DNA from: Maratus speciosus
Taxonomy: Eukaryota; Arthropoda; Arachnida; Araneae; Salticidae
Length of the DNA stretch: 64,000 bases
Direction: 5' to 3'
NCBI GenBank assembly: GCA_963932465.1
Contig: OZ010789.1
Coordinates: 597,771,968 to 597,835,967 of the forward strand
Positions 1-10,260 of this stretch are shown in pieces. Each line of letters starts with the position of its first letter. The stretch's first letter is position 1. The notes beneath the pieces are model-generated. The model ran no database searches. It had not been told where the DNA came from and saw nothing but the letters and a program-made list of their open reading frames with translations. The position numbers and the translations under genes were made by a program.

Positions 1-1985
1 TGGTACTTCCTTAGATTGAGTAGAAATCGAAATTTAGAACGTTTTTAGGACGCTTTTTGCGCATTTTCACCCCTTTTTAACCTTCCAATTTTTTCGAAAC
101 TGTTAATACATATGTACCTTGCCTAATTTTAAGTTGCGAGCCCCTACCGGTCACAAAAATCGAAATTTAGAACGCTTTTTTGCTCCTGCAACGTCTTGGT
201 GATAGTGATACTGACATAAAATAGCGTTTATGTTAGAGCAGAGGCGGTCAGCATCAATTTCCTACCATTACGTTGAAATCAGATTCATTCTTTCTGAGAT
301 ATTGCCGACAAATCGGCATTTAGAACGTTTTTAGAACGCTTTTCGCTAATTTTGCTCCTGCATCTCCTCTGGGGTAGTGGAAACAGATATAAAATATAAC
401 TTATCTTGGAGCAAGATCTGTCACCATCATTTTTACACCATTATATTTGAAATGGGTTCAGTACTTCCTGAGATTGCATAGAAATCGCAATTTAGAAAGT
501 TTTTTACAATGCTTTTTGCGCATTTTGACCCAATTTTAAATTTCGATTTTTTTAGGAAATGTCCTTAGAGATCATTGATATCTTATAACTAACTACCATT
601 CCAAATTTCATGATTCTAGGCCCTTCCGTAACGCAAAAGCTGCAATTTAGAAAGTTTTTTGCTCCTGCCCCCCCTTTGGGGTAGTGGCACCGACATAAAA
701 CATCGCCTATGTTAGAGCAAGGGTTTTCACCATCATTTTGACGCCATTATTTCCTGAGATTGTGTAGAAACCCCCATTAGAACGTTTTTCAGAACGCTTT
801 TCGCAGATTTTGGCCCCTTTTAAATTTCGAATTGTTTAAGAACTGTTCTTAGAAATCCTTTATATCTAATAAGTAGCTGATATTTCAAGATTCATATTTC
901 TAGGACCTTCGGTAACGAAAAAATCGCATTTTTAGAACGTTTTTTGCTCCTGCACCCCCTTTGGGGTAGTGGCACCGACATAAAACATAGCCTATCTTGG
1001 AGCAAGCGTTGCCACCATCATTTTGACACCAATATTTTTTAAATCGGTTTGGTATTTCCTGAGATTGTGTAGAAACCACCATTAGAACGTTTTTCAGAAC
1101 GCTTTTCGCCCATTTTCACCCCTTTTAAATTTCGAATTGTTTAAGAACTGTTCTTAGAAATCCTTTATATCTAATAAGTAGCTAATATTTCAAATTTCAT
1201 ATTTCTAAGCCCTTCGGTAACGCAAAAATCGCATTTTTAGAACGTTTTTTGCTCCAGCACCCCCTTTCGGGTAGTGGCACCGACATAAAACATAGCCTAT
1301 GTTGGAGCAAGCGTTGTCACCATCATTTTGACACCAATATTTTTTAAATCGGTTTGGTATTTCCTGAGATTGTGTAGAAACCACCATTAGAACGTTTTTC
1401 AGAACGCTTTTCTCCCATTTTCACCCCTTTTAAATTTCGAATTGTTTAAGAACTGTTCTTAGAAATCCTTTATATCTAATAAGTAGCTAATATTTCAAAT
1501 TTCATATTTCTAGGCCTTTCAGTAACACATAAATCGCATTTTTAGAACGTTTTTTGGTCCTGCCCTCCTTTGGTGTAGTGGCACCGACATAAAACATAGC
1601 CTATCTTGGAGCAAGCGTTGTCACCATCATTTTGACACCAATATTTTTTAAATCGGTTTGGTATTTCCTGAGATTGTGTAGAAACTACCATTTAGAACGT
1701 TTTTTAGAACGCTTTTTGTGCATTTTCACCCCTTTTAAATTTCGAATTGTTTAAGAACTGTTCTTAGACATCATTTATATCTTATAAGTAACTAATATTT
1801 CAAATTTCATATTTCTAGGCCCTTCAGTAACACAAAAATCGCATTTTTAGAACGTTTTTTGCTCCTGCACCCCCTTTGGGGTAGTGGTACCGACATAAGA
1901 TATAGCCTATGTTCTAAGTTGGACTAACACCATCATTTTGATACCATTACTTTTGGAATCGGTTCGGTAGTTCCAGAGCTTACCT
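1..1985. repeat. Tandem satellite array, about 305 bp unit, about 6.5 units, cut by the window start
   Basis: The landmark CTCCTGCACCCCCTTTGGGG (or a close variant) recurs near 180, 353, 660, 948, 1252, 1557 and 1862, giving a mean step close to 300 bp. Each unit also carries GGCACCGACATAAAACATAG, TTCCTGAGATTGTGTAG and two AGAACGTTTTT boxes about half a unit apart, which suggests an old dimer. The units between 900 and 1900 are very alike; those at 1-700 are more diverged, so the right part was homogenised more recently. The array decays after about 1985. Short open frames inside it repeat with the period and are not genes. The unit is not a satellite I recognise. Confidence 0.93.
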
Positions 1986-1989
1986 CCGA

Positions 1990-2047
1990 CAAATAAACAA
2001 TTTTTTCCTCTTTATAATAGGAGTATAGATTTTACAATAACAAATTT

Positions 2048-2089
<42 letters not shown>

Positions 2090-2645
2090 AAATTGCGTTT
2101 TTGACTTTCACGTGCTACCAAAAATGAAAAAAAAAAAAAACAGAGAAGCATCTCACATAATAAACGCATTTTGTTTTGTTTCAGTATGATACAGATACGA
2201 GTTATAAAGTGCACCGCAAAACAACTTTTTTCTTCGAGGCACCTGAGGAGATTTGCTGCTATATAAAATAATTTTTGAAAATATGCTTTTTTTCCCACCG
2301 AATTAACCTTATCACCCCCCCCCCTCCTTAAGAGAAACTTGTGTAACAGATGACTCCATTAAATCAAAAATGCTTGATAGCACAGTTATAATATACACAG
2401 CTGTGTTTTAAAATGAAACGTATATCTTTATATGAAACTATTGATACAGTGAATTCATTTGGATATTAAAGCAGTTGTAGTGCTTAAATATCTTGCATAT
2501 GTTATTTATTAGAATGGCTTATGCCAAAGAGATAAGTAAAATAAAACTGGATAAAATGTAAGAGCAACAGCTTTGCTTTTTTTTAAATTATGTTTGAGAC
2601 ATTTAGGTAAAGCAATATATAAATACAATACATATATCACAATAT
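1990..2645. other. AT-rich spacer with a poly-T tract and a short C tract
   Basis: A T run at 2052-2085 is followed by a smaller A run near 2126-2140 and a C tract at about 2316-2327. The open frame that crosses the T run owes its lysine string to it. I see no gene here. Confidence 0.6.
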
Positions 2646-2729
2646 ATATTACAAACGAAAAAGTAAAAAATATATTACAATATTTATCTGCTTAAAAGAC
2701 GTTACTAAAAATACGTAAAAAGTAAATTA

Positions 2730-2790
2730 AAAATCGATATTGACATGTTTCAATTCCTTCACTGAGTCATCATCAGATTCTTTAATAGAA
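2730..2790 (-). ncRNA. Hammerhead-type ribozyme motif in Penelope-like tail, left arm
   Basis: On the minus strand, CUGAUGA lies at 2776-2770, then 18 bases, then GAAA at 2751-2748, then CAUG and the cleavage-type triplet GUC at 2744-2742. Stem II (GACUC with GAAUU) has one mismatch. Stem I pairs poorly, so the catalytic core is intact but the fold is weakened. The very short stem III (CAUG) is what is expected of the minimal hammerheads known in Penelope-like elements. Confidence 0.6.
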
Positions 2791-2826
2791 ATTACATTTA
2801 CAATGCATATGAAAATTTAAAAAAAA

Positions 2827-3386
2827 TTAGCGAATACAAACAAGTAAACATATAACGCGCTCTACATTTTCGCTATTGTACGTGTTCCCTCTATGTCGCG
2901 ACTCGGCAAGTTGTCCACAACCATTCAATCCATATATTCGGCTGCGAAAAGATAACGTATCGTTACAAACTCCTGAACCTCTTAAATAAATTTCAATGGA
3001 CTCTCTTATAAATAATTGTAAATAAAAATTGAACATATAGATTAAAATACTCTCGATAAAATGTATGTTAATTCTCTCTATTTGATTCAGCTGGGATAAA
3101 GCAGTATTACCTCTATTATATTTTATGTCCGCCATATGTTCTTGACACCTGAAATTGAATTTTCGTTGGGTCATACCTATATAATGATTTCTGATTCCCC
3201 CTCCCTAATAAATGGAATCATATAAACTCCTGAGAGGTCATCCCTACTAATAGGATCAATTTTAGTGTTTAAAAGTATCTTTAATTTCGGAGGAGGCTTT
3301 GCGATCAAACATAAACCAAAATTTTTTAAATGATTTTTTATATATTCAAAGAAACCCGGGAAATAATTTGCCACAACCTTTTTCAT
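2827..3386 (-). pseudogene. Penelope-like GIY-YIG endonuclease remnant, left arm
   Basis: Read on the minus strand, the frame at 3386-3177 gives a basic linker, then PPKLKILLNTK and DLSGVYMIP, the GIY half of the motif. The frame at 3174-2827 continues with TQRKFNFRCQEHMADIK. Reading the second frame a little upstream gives YIG just before MTQRKF, so the two halves belong together and are split by a frameshift between GVY and YIG. The R..F..R..EH pattern matches the arginine and glutamate-containing part of this nuclease family, and IRESIEIYL further on resembles the usual C-terminal helix. In the family this domain nicks the target DNA so that retrotransposition can be primed. The spacing between GVY and YIG is 38 bases, not a multiple of three. 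The usual cysteine after GVYxIP is phenylalanine. The copy is non-functional. Confidence 0.72.
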
Positions 3387-3432
3387 ATATCATATACCAT
3401 TTTCATTCAATCCCATTCCCTTTTCATCCATT

Positions 3433-3730
3433 TCACACTTTTCTTTGAATATATAAAAAATCGTTTAAGAAATTTTACATTATGTTTGATCGCGAAGTCT
3501 CCTCCGAAATTAAAGATACTTTTAAACACTAAAATTGATCATATTAATAGCGATGACCTCTCAGGAGTTTATAAGATTCCATTTATTAGTGGGGGGTTGG
3601 AATCAGAAATCATTATATAGGTGTGACCCAGCGAAAATTCAATATCAGATGTCAAGAACATATGGCGGACATAAAATATAATAGAGGTAATACTACTTTA
3701 AATAGAGAGCATTAACGTACTTTTTAACGA
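3433..3730 (+). pseudogene. Penelope-like GIY-YIG endonuclease remnant, right arm
   Basis: The plus-strand frame ending at 3620 carries FEYIKNRLRNF, SPPKLKILLNTK and DLSGVYKIP, closely matching the minus-strand copy at 3177-3386. After a frameshift the next frame gives YIG, VTQRKFNIRCQEHM and ADIKYNRGNTTLN before a stop near 3712. As in the left arm, the frameshift lies between GVY and YIG, and the residue after GVYxIP is again phenylalanine. Downstream similarity to the left arm continues as broken sequence to about 3900. Upstream, the start codon used by an automated caller lies in the spacer and has no meaning. This is a dead fragment of the same element as the left arm. Confidence 0.7.
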
Positions 3731-3992
3731 AAGTAGATTAATCTACAGGTCTAATTTTTATTTACAATTATTTATAAGAGAGTCCATTGAAATTTATTTA
3801 AGAGGTTCAAGGGTTTGTAACGATACGTTATATTTTCGTATCCCGGATATATGGATTGAATGGTTGGACAACTTGCGGAGTCGCGACATAGAGGGAACGC
3901 GTGCGATAGCGAAAATGTAGAGCACGTTATATGTTTACTTGTTTGTATTAGATGATTTTTCCAAGTTTCATACGCATTGTATTTGTAATTTC

Positions 3993-4046
3993 TCTTGTAC
4001 ATTCTGGTGACGACTCCGTGAAGGAGTTGAAACATGTCAATATAGG
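3993..4046 (+). ncRNA. Hammerhead-type ribozyme motif in Penelope-like tail, right arm
   Basis: CUGGUGA lies at 4004-4010, stem II is GACUCC with GGAGUU around the loop GUGAA, GAAA lies at 4029-4032, stem III is CAUG, and GUC ends at 4038. Stem I forms between ACAUU just upstream and AAUAU just downstream with one mismatch. The fold is better than in the left arm, but the invariant CUGAUGA has become CUGGUGA, which should impair cleavage. The two arms therefore carry different lesions in the same motif. Confidence 0.62.
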
Positions 4047-4193
4047 TTTTTAATTTACTTTTAATGTTTTTTTAGTAACGTCTTTTATACAAATAAATAT
4101 TGTAATATATTTTTTTTACTTTTCTGTTGGGAATATACGTATATTGTGATGTGGTTATTAGTGGACGCAATTAAGGCTTATTAGTCGTACTTA

Positions 4194-4196
4194 CAC

Positions 4197-4250
<54 letters not shown>

Positions 4251-4465
4251 GGAAATACTACTGGCGATCTAGACGCCAGTACTATTTCCGTTTTTTTACG
4301 GGAATTTTTACCCATAAATTACAGAAACTTTTTCTTTTTTAATCTGAAAAACGGAAAAATTTCTGTAATTTATGGGTAAAAATTCCCGTAAAAAAACGCA
4401 AATAGTACTGGCGTCTAGATTGCCAGTAGTATTTCCGTTTTTTAGTCCGTCTTTTTTTTTCAGTG
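4194..4465. mobile_element. Foldback MITE: palindrome built from two smaller palindromes
   Basis: The 272 bp element starts CACTGTAAAAA and ends TTTTTTTTTCAGTG. It is flanked by the direct repeat TACTTA (4188-4193 and 4466-4471). The left half holds a hairpin (ACGGAAATA, ACTGGCG and their complements around 4250-4291), and the right half holds the same hairpin inverted (about 4396-4438). The two halves also pair with each other over ACGGGAATTTTTACCC. The A run at 4200-4249 is much longer than the T run on the other side. It has no coding capacity. The TA next to each end would also fit a Tc1/mariner-type target site. Confidence 0.85.
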
Positions 4466-4471
4466 TACTTA

Positions 4472-4956
4472 CATTTGTAACAATACATTTTACAAAAGTT
4501 TGGTTCTAAAAATCACAACTTTTTTAAACTTTAGTTATGTCGAGTATATGAACAAAAACGTTTAACTATCTAACACCATATCGTGTAAAGTGAAACAAAT
4601 TTGCACAGTATATATATATGAATAAACATATATCGTTAGAAATGTGACATTCACCTTGAACCACACCGAAATAAAAAATTTGCTTAAAAGGTGAATTTAA
4701 TAATTTTTAACCACTTAGTTGAATTGTGAATATTTTTAAGTTTCTAAAAAGCATTAAATGCACCTTTTTAGAACTTTTTCCTTAATTTTATTTCGAAACA
4801 AATTTGACTTCAAATTTTTTTGAGAGAAGAGCAAAATTAGATTTTTTCAAAATATTTTTCATCAAAAGTTACAATATTCGCCAATAGTAAAATAAGGAAC
4901 AAAATTCGTCATGGAAGAAATCTGATCGATTTCAAAGAATTCAGTCCTCAAGACAA
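4472..4956. other. AT-rich spacer
   Basis: Only AT-rich unique-looking sequence is seen, with no open frame of note, no inverted repeat and no tandem repeat. Confidence 0.5.
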
Positions 4957-5560
4957 TTTTTAACTCTTTCCCATCATAGTACAAAAGTGTTTATGAATTC
5001 GGTTTGTCTGTCTATCGATCAATCTCTCCGTGCTCTAACTCTCGTAAATATACTTAGATTTCCAGAAAAATTTCGTTTATGTATTTGGGATTTATTATAG
5101 ATTTTTAGGTATTGAAAATAAAGTGTGTAGCGTTAATAGTTCTTTTACATGGATTGCACAAAAACTTTTTGTTACGTGATAGATAACCTTTGTGGAAAAA
5201 TCCATCCATTATAACAATGCTGCTATACTTCAAACAAGTAAAAATGATGTCCATCACTGATGTGGACAAAAACATGCTTTTTCAGGATCATAAAATAAGT
5301 AGCATTTATATTAGTTTTAGAGGGTCGTACAGAAGAATTACATTGCATTATTGTATATAGGGAAATATCGTGTTTTTTATGTATTTCTATGCAAAGCGTT
5401 AGTGAGTTAGAAAGTGCTTCATAATTTATGACTGAGCATGATTTTCTGTTCTTGTTGATTTATTAATCAGAATTATTATCTCTTTTTGTTCCGTATTCAA
5501 TTAATATTTATATATTACTTTTAAAATTTTCAACAATCAAGTGTAAATATATAAATCTTT
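4957..5560 (+). repeat. Dispersed repeat family A, copy 1
   Basis: The copy begins TTTTTAACTCTTTCC and runs through a pyrimidine-rich GTCTGTCT...CCGTGCTCTAA box, a GAAAATAAAGTGTGTAGC box and a tail with AAAGTGCTTCATAATTTATG (5416-5440). The same order of boxes is found at 10261-11780, 38461-38840 and 43757-44660. There is no coding capacity and no clear terminal repeats; the element class is unknown. Confidence 0.6.
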
Positions 5561-5760
5561 TCAAAAGTTCATTTTATAATATAGAACGCAAAAAATCTGT
5601 TCCATCGAGTCGCTGTATGTAATTTGATTTTGAATTTGTTCGTTTTAATTATCTATAAAATGAAATATACGATTAAATAAGCTATCTGTACGATGAAATA
5701 AGCTGGGGTGATACGATAAGATAAAAAAAGAACTTCTTTAAACGACATAAAATAACAAAA

Positions 5761-5810
5761 ATGCGCAAGGCCTTTCAAAAAAATTTGTCTTTCTTCATCA
5801 GGCACAGACA
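5761..5810 (-). ncRNA. Hammerhead ribozyme candidate, all three stems present
   Basis: On the minus strand, stem I is UGUGC with GCGCA (5 pairs, one G-U). CUGAUGA lies at 5801-5795. Stem II is AGAAAG with UUUUUU around ACAAAU (6 pairs, two G-U). GAAA lies at 5776-5773, stem III is the self-complementary GGCC at 5772-5769, and UU follows as the UH of the cleavage site. The layout is that of a type I minimal hammerhead with a very short stem III, as found in Penelope-like elements and related retrozymes, which often work as dimers. The weak stem II may lower activity. Confidence 0.66.
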
Positions 5811-6545
5811 ACACGTGCTACTAAATCGAAAGCAAGAGCAAGACTGAAGAGAAAAATGGAAGGTAAAGGGTCAAGCAGAAGGCAACAGCCGATCACACAA
5901 GAGCATGAACCCTATAACTTAAAACTCTTGTTATGTTAACAACCAAGAAATTTCTAAGTCATAGCTTGTCAAGCTAGGGATTTCGTCCATTTTCAAAATG
6001 TAGCAATTATCTTTGATACCAATAGAACCTTAAAATTGTGCTTTCTTAAAAAATTAGCTATTTATCTTAATCGTGATGTTATTGTTAAACAAGATCTGAT
6101 TCTACCATCTTCTGTGCAGCTTGGAAAAATGTGATCACACCAACCACATAATATTTATATAATTACTTTTTTATTTTATTTTAAATTATTTATTATTTTT
6201 ATTCTTATTATTACTATTTTAATTAATTAATATTAAATATGTTTTTTATCTGAATAATTTTTTATGCATATAATTTTGATTTTTGCATATATTATTAGTT
6301 TATTAATTAATTAATTTTTATAATATTTATTTATTCATTCATATATTTTGCATATTCGTATTTTTTCCTCTTTTATTCACTAATTCAGCTTCATAATTGT
6401 CCTTCTAGTTGGTGTTTTTCTGATTAAATATTGTTCTTGTGTGATTGGCTGATGCTTTCTTCTTTAATATTAGCTGTTATTCCTACAACTTGTCCCTTTC
6501 CCTTACCCATTTCCCCTCAGTCTAACTTCTACTTTCAAAGTTGAA

Positions 6546-6602
6546 GCACGTGTTCTTTGCTCCTGATGAAGAAAGGCTAAGTTATTTTGAAAATTCTTTC
6601 AC
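6546..6602 (+). ncRNA. Degenerate hammerhead core, right arm
   Basis: CUGAUGA lies at 6563-6569 and GAAA at 6589-6592, 19 bases apart, with a partial stem II (AGAAAG with UAUUUU). Stem III (AUUC in place of GGCC) and stem I no longer pair. It is the decayed partner of the motif at 5761-5810. Confidence 0.45.
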
Positions 6603-6660
6603 ATTTTTTAATTTTATGATTTATTTTAGACAGTTCTTTTTTAACTTTCTCTAACATACT

Positions 6661-9600
6661 CATCATACATTTTTCTCTAACATACTCAATAGTAAGTTGT
6701 TTTCACTATAATAAAAAATGTCCGCATGCTTTTAAACAAAATTATGGTTACATTCAAAGAAATATTTTTAGAAAATATCATAATGTTCTTCTTCTCTCAA
6801 AAAGAATTTTAATTAGTGGTTAAATACTTCTTTATTTCTCCCTCTCTTTATTTATTATTACTTTTTTGGGGGGGGAGGGGGGGTGTTATTTGTTTGTTTC
6901 GAATAAACGTAAAAAAATGAGTCACTCTTTAATTCTCATTTAATTAGGGCATTTTACAAATAAATGAAATATATTAAAAAGTGATTTTTATACGCTTTAT
7001 ACTGATTTTTACGCTTTAAGAAATGGAAATGATTAAGAATGCCTGTTTGCTTATTTCTACATATGCATCAGATAAACTGACTTGTTGTAAGTATTTTATT
7101 CTTTATTAATATAAATTTTTTACACAAATAAAACTATGACTAAAGAATATTTGACAATTAAGCAACCGCACGGAAGCTGATTTCTCTTAAAATGAGCTTT
7201 TCTGAAATTATCAACAAACTTTATACGAGAAAGCCCCGAGCACTTTTCGGAGTAAAATTGAGTTTTCTCTGTTGATTATATAACTTCTTACCGTCACTTT
7301 CAATTTAATTCCTTTGCGTGTTCTGACAAAGAAGTATCGGTAAATTTAATTTAAAGATAAGAAATTTTATACTTTATAGGAACGCACAAATGAGTTTCAA
7401 TAGGTATTTTAGAATTTCTTATTGAAAATGTTATTGAAAACCACGTCTTTTAAATTTAAATGATAAAACAAAGTAAAAACGGTTTTAGAAGTTTGTATTT
7501 AACAGTTATATTTATATTTAAATATTTTTTATATTTTCATATTATTATATTTATGAATTCATCACGAAGATATTGATATAATTACATTATAATTTTTAAA
7601 GATTATAAAATCTAAAACTCAAAAAAGATTCGCTAGTTCATTCAGTATATAAAAAGTATAAATTCATAATGAGAGTTTTATAAAATGTGTTGTCAGCATT
7701 AAACATATTACTTTAGAATGTATGTTTTATTAGGTCGCAGACATTGCAAGAAAAATCATACGAAGTTTCACAGTAGATTACCTAATTGAGTACGGATATT
7801 ATAAATTTTACATTTAGCATAAAGTAGGGTAAAAAAGGTAATTTGATTTTCTTTTACGATAAGGAATATAAAATCCATTTGCCTTGTATAAAAATCACCG
7901 AACGCAGAGTTTATCTCTTTATAATCAAAATGGAAATATCTCAAAAATTCTTTATACTTATCTCCGATTTTTATTATTATTTACTTGTTATGAAGTAAAA
8001 TTTGTGGTTTATTTAAAGATTTCTTATAGGTTTGATATTTAATACATGTCTTTGTGCGCTATTTTTCAAAAATTACGTTTTGTAATTCATTTTTAAAATA
8101 TGAGTAATAGATGAAAAAAATGTAGGTGTTGAACAACGCTATTTTTTTTAAAACTAAAGATTATTATTTATTTTTTTCTGCGTGAAAGGGAGGGTACTTT
8201 TGCTTTATATAGGACTTTGGACTTTTTAATTCTTGTCGCAAATCGGGGTTTAAATTGAAATTATATGGCAAATTAGATAAACAGCTAGAAACAAACTTAG
8301 AAAACATTTATGCTTCTCCATGTATGTGATTCTTTAAAATAGAAATAAAAATTACATATTGCCAAATTACGAATTACATGATTACGAAATATGCCCGACA
8401 TTGGCGAGATTTGGTGGAAAAATCGACATTCATGCGTACCAATGCCAAAACACGTGCTTGTCGTCAAATGAATGAATGCCGCTAAATTTTGAAGGATTTG
8501 TCGAAAAGTTTCCAAATTTTGACGAAAAAATTGACTTTTAGAATCTTAAGGAATTTTCTAGAAAAACTAAATAGGAGCCTAGATACATCATTCAAACAAA
8601 TACAGTCGATAGAATGTTCTCGAAAACAGAATTCAACAAATCAGGGTTTTTAGAACTTCCTAACAAATAATTCCACACATATATAAAAAAGTGCTTCGGT
8701 AGAAACATAAAATCTGTGAAGTTGTACAGTGAATTTTGGGATTTCAAAACACCTAGATGTCTACGAAACGATTGAAGTTTGTGCCGAAATTTCGCGCTTG
8801 CAATTTTAGAGTGCAGACTGTTCTGAAGTACCAGAACCGTGATTGCTGTTATACAAAAGCAACCACGATAAGACCACTTTGTACTACCAGAACTATATTC
8901 GCTAGACGTCATACGAAGCGGAAAGATTTTAACTTCCAACAGCAGAAAAGCAAGTTTTCAAGAAAGAAAGGGCAGTTGCGGTTGTTACAATACGTGATTA
9001 ACTATCAGTACCAATAAAAGCTAGAAAAAATGTGTAATCTATTGAGAAAAGAAAAGCAACGGACATACATCTAGAATCATCAACAATCAATAATTTTAAT
9101 CGAGCATAACACGGTCTTTCCAACTGCGCAGTTTTTATAAATAGTAATATTAAAAATCAAAATTTGATCAATGTTTTAGATTGTTTTGGCTAAATATCTT
9201 ATATTTTAATAACTAATAAAAAAAGGTATATTATACAATTGGCAAAAATGTCGCTGTTTATAGTGTATAATGCAAAAAAAAAAAAAATTCTTGATTTCAC
9301 TTGTATAAATTAAAAAACTCAATTAAAATTAAACGAGTAAATTTATGAAACTAATTACTATTCTTTCCATTACCCATGAAAATTTAGTTTTACTCTTTAA
9401 ATATATGAAACTATGAAATAAACACCTAAGATAATTATCATTTGTCTTATTCAATATATCAATATTTACGGCAGATATAAGCTTCAATAATGCAATTATT
9501 AATTTAGAAAAATCTCGTCTGCGTACTTGTTTTTACCAACGTGATGATTATTCATTTAGACATTTGTTTTTTAAAATTATTAATGAAAAAGTTCGAGTCC

Positions 9601-10260
9601 TCCATGTAATTAGCCTTTCTTGTAAATATTTGTTTTCCTTGACAATAACAAAACAACGGCATTTCCACAAGAGATGAGATAAGAAATTTTACTATAATTT
9701 TGTTTTTGATTTTATGAAAGTTTTTTCTTCTCTTTCTGTGTATGAAAGATGTTAAATGCAATAATTTAATTGAAAATATGACATACAGTGTAAAAAAAAT
9801 ATTAATAAAATGTGTAACAAAACAGCAAAAAAGTTAAAAGTTGTTATTTAGTATTTCTTTATTGATATATTTTTGACAAAATAGGAACAAAGTTTCCGTA
9901 AATGTGCCTCAAGCTATCAATATGTTAAATTGTATCTTCTTTTGTTGACTCCAGGAATTTTTCTTCCTATTTCCTACTAGAAAACTTACTATATAAATGT
10001 TTTATTAAACTCAAAAAATAACGAACAAATTAAATAGGATTTTAGCTTAAAATATTGGAGAAGTGAAATGGTTCATCAAATGTAAATTAGATAAAAATTA
10101 TTGCATGATTTTCTAATTTGCATCCTAAAATATGGAAGATAATAAAACAGTAACGGAAAATGAATTTAACCTAAAGAATTTCCTTTTCTATCAATATAGC
10201 TAAATTTTGTATTACTATCATAAAAGTGATACAGCTGTAATTAAGTTTTTTGAAAATGTC
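6661..10260. other. AT-rich region without recognisable genes
   Basis: A G tract lies at about 6867-6890 and a short A run near 9276. Open frames at 8297-9017 overlap on both strands, match no family I know and lack a convincing start or splice context. The patch at 8390-8520 shares loose TTGGCGAGATTTGG wording with repeats near 28490 and 49200. Nothing else is supported. Confidence 0.5.

Larger units (their letters stand above)
2650..4150. mobile_element. Head-to-head inverted pair of Penelope-like element 3' ends
   Basis: Two arms of about 700 bp face away from each other around a spacer at about 3353-3432: a left arm on the minus strand and a right arm on the plus strand. Both encode the end of a reverse-transcriptase linker plus a GIY-YIG endonuclease, followed by the same untranslated tail with a hammerhead-like core. 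Matching blocks include the coding parts (left about 3386-3110, right about 3433-3710), the segments at 2880-3010 and 3780-3900, and the tail boxes at 2740-2776 and 4004-4038. Penelope-like elements are known for GIY-YIG endonucleases, hammerhead ribozymes in their terminal repeats, and partial or inverted copies, which fits this layout. Both arms are dead. Confidence 0.8.
5720..6660. mobile_element. Inverted pair of Penelope-like terminal repeats with hammerhead cores
   Basis: The left arm (about 5720-5920) is matched in reverse complement by about 6430-6660. Shared boxes include the CTTCATCAGG core, the CACGTG about 12 bases from it, and the segment with GATCACACAAGAG at 5893-5905. About 500 bp of AT-rich sequence separates the arms, with no reverse transcriptase or endonuclease seen. 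The hammerhead core of each arm points outward, the same layout as the Penelope-like pair at 2650-4150. I assign it to a Penelope-like or other hammerhead-bearing retroelement by that analogy only. Confidence 0.6.

Noticed and set aside
900..1387. Two near-identical 60-codon minus-strand frames
   Set aside because: They recur with the satellite period and are translations of the tandem unit, not genes.
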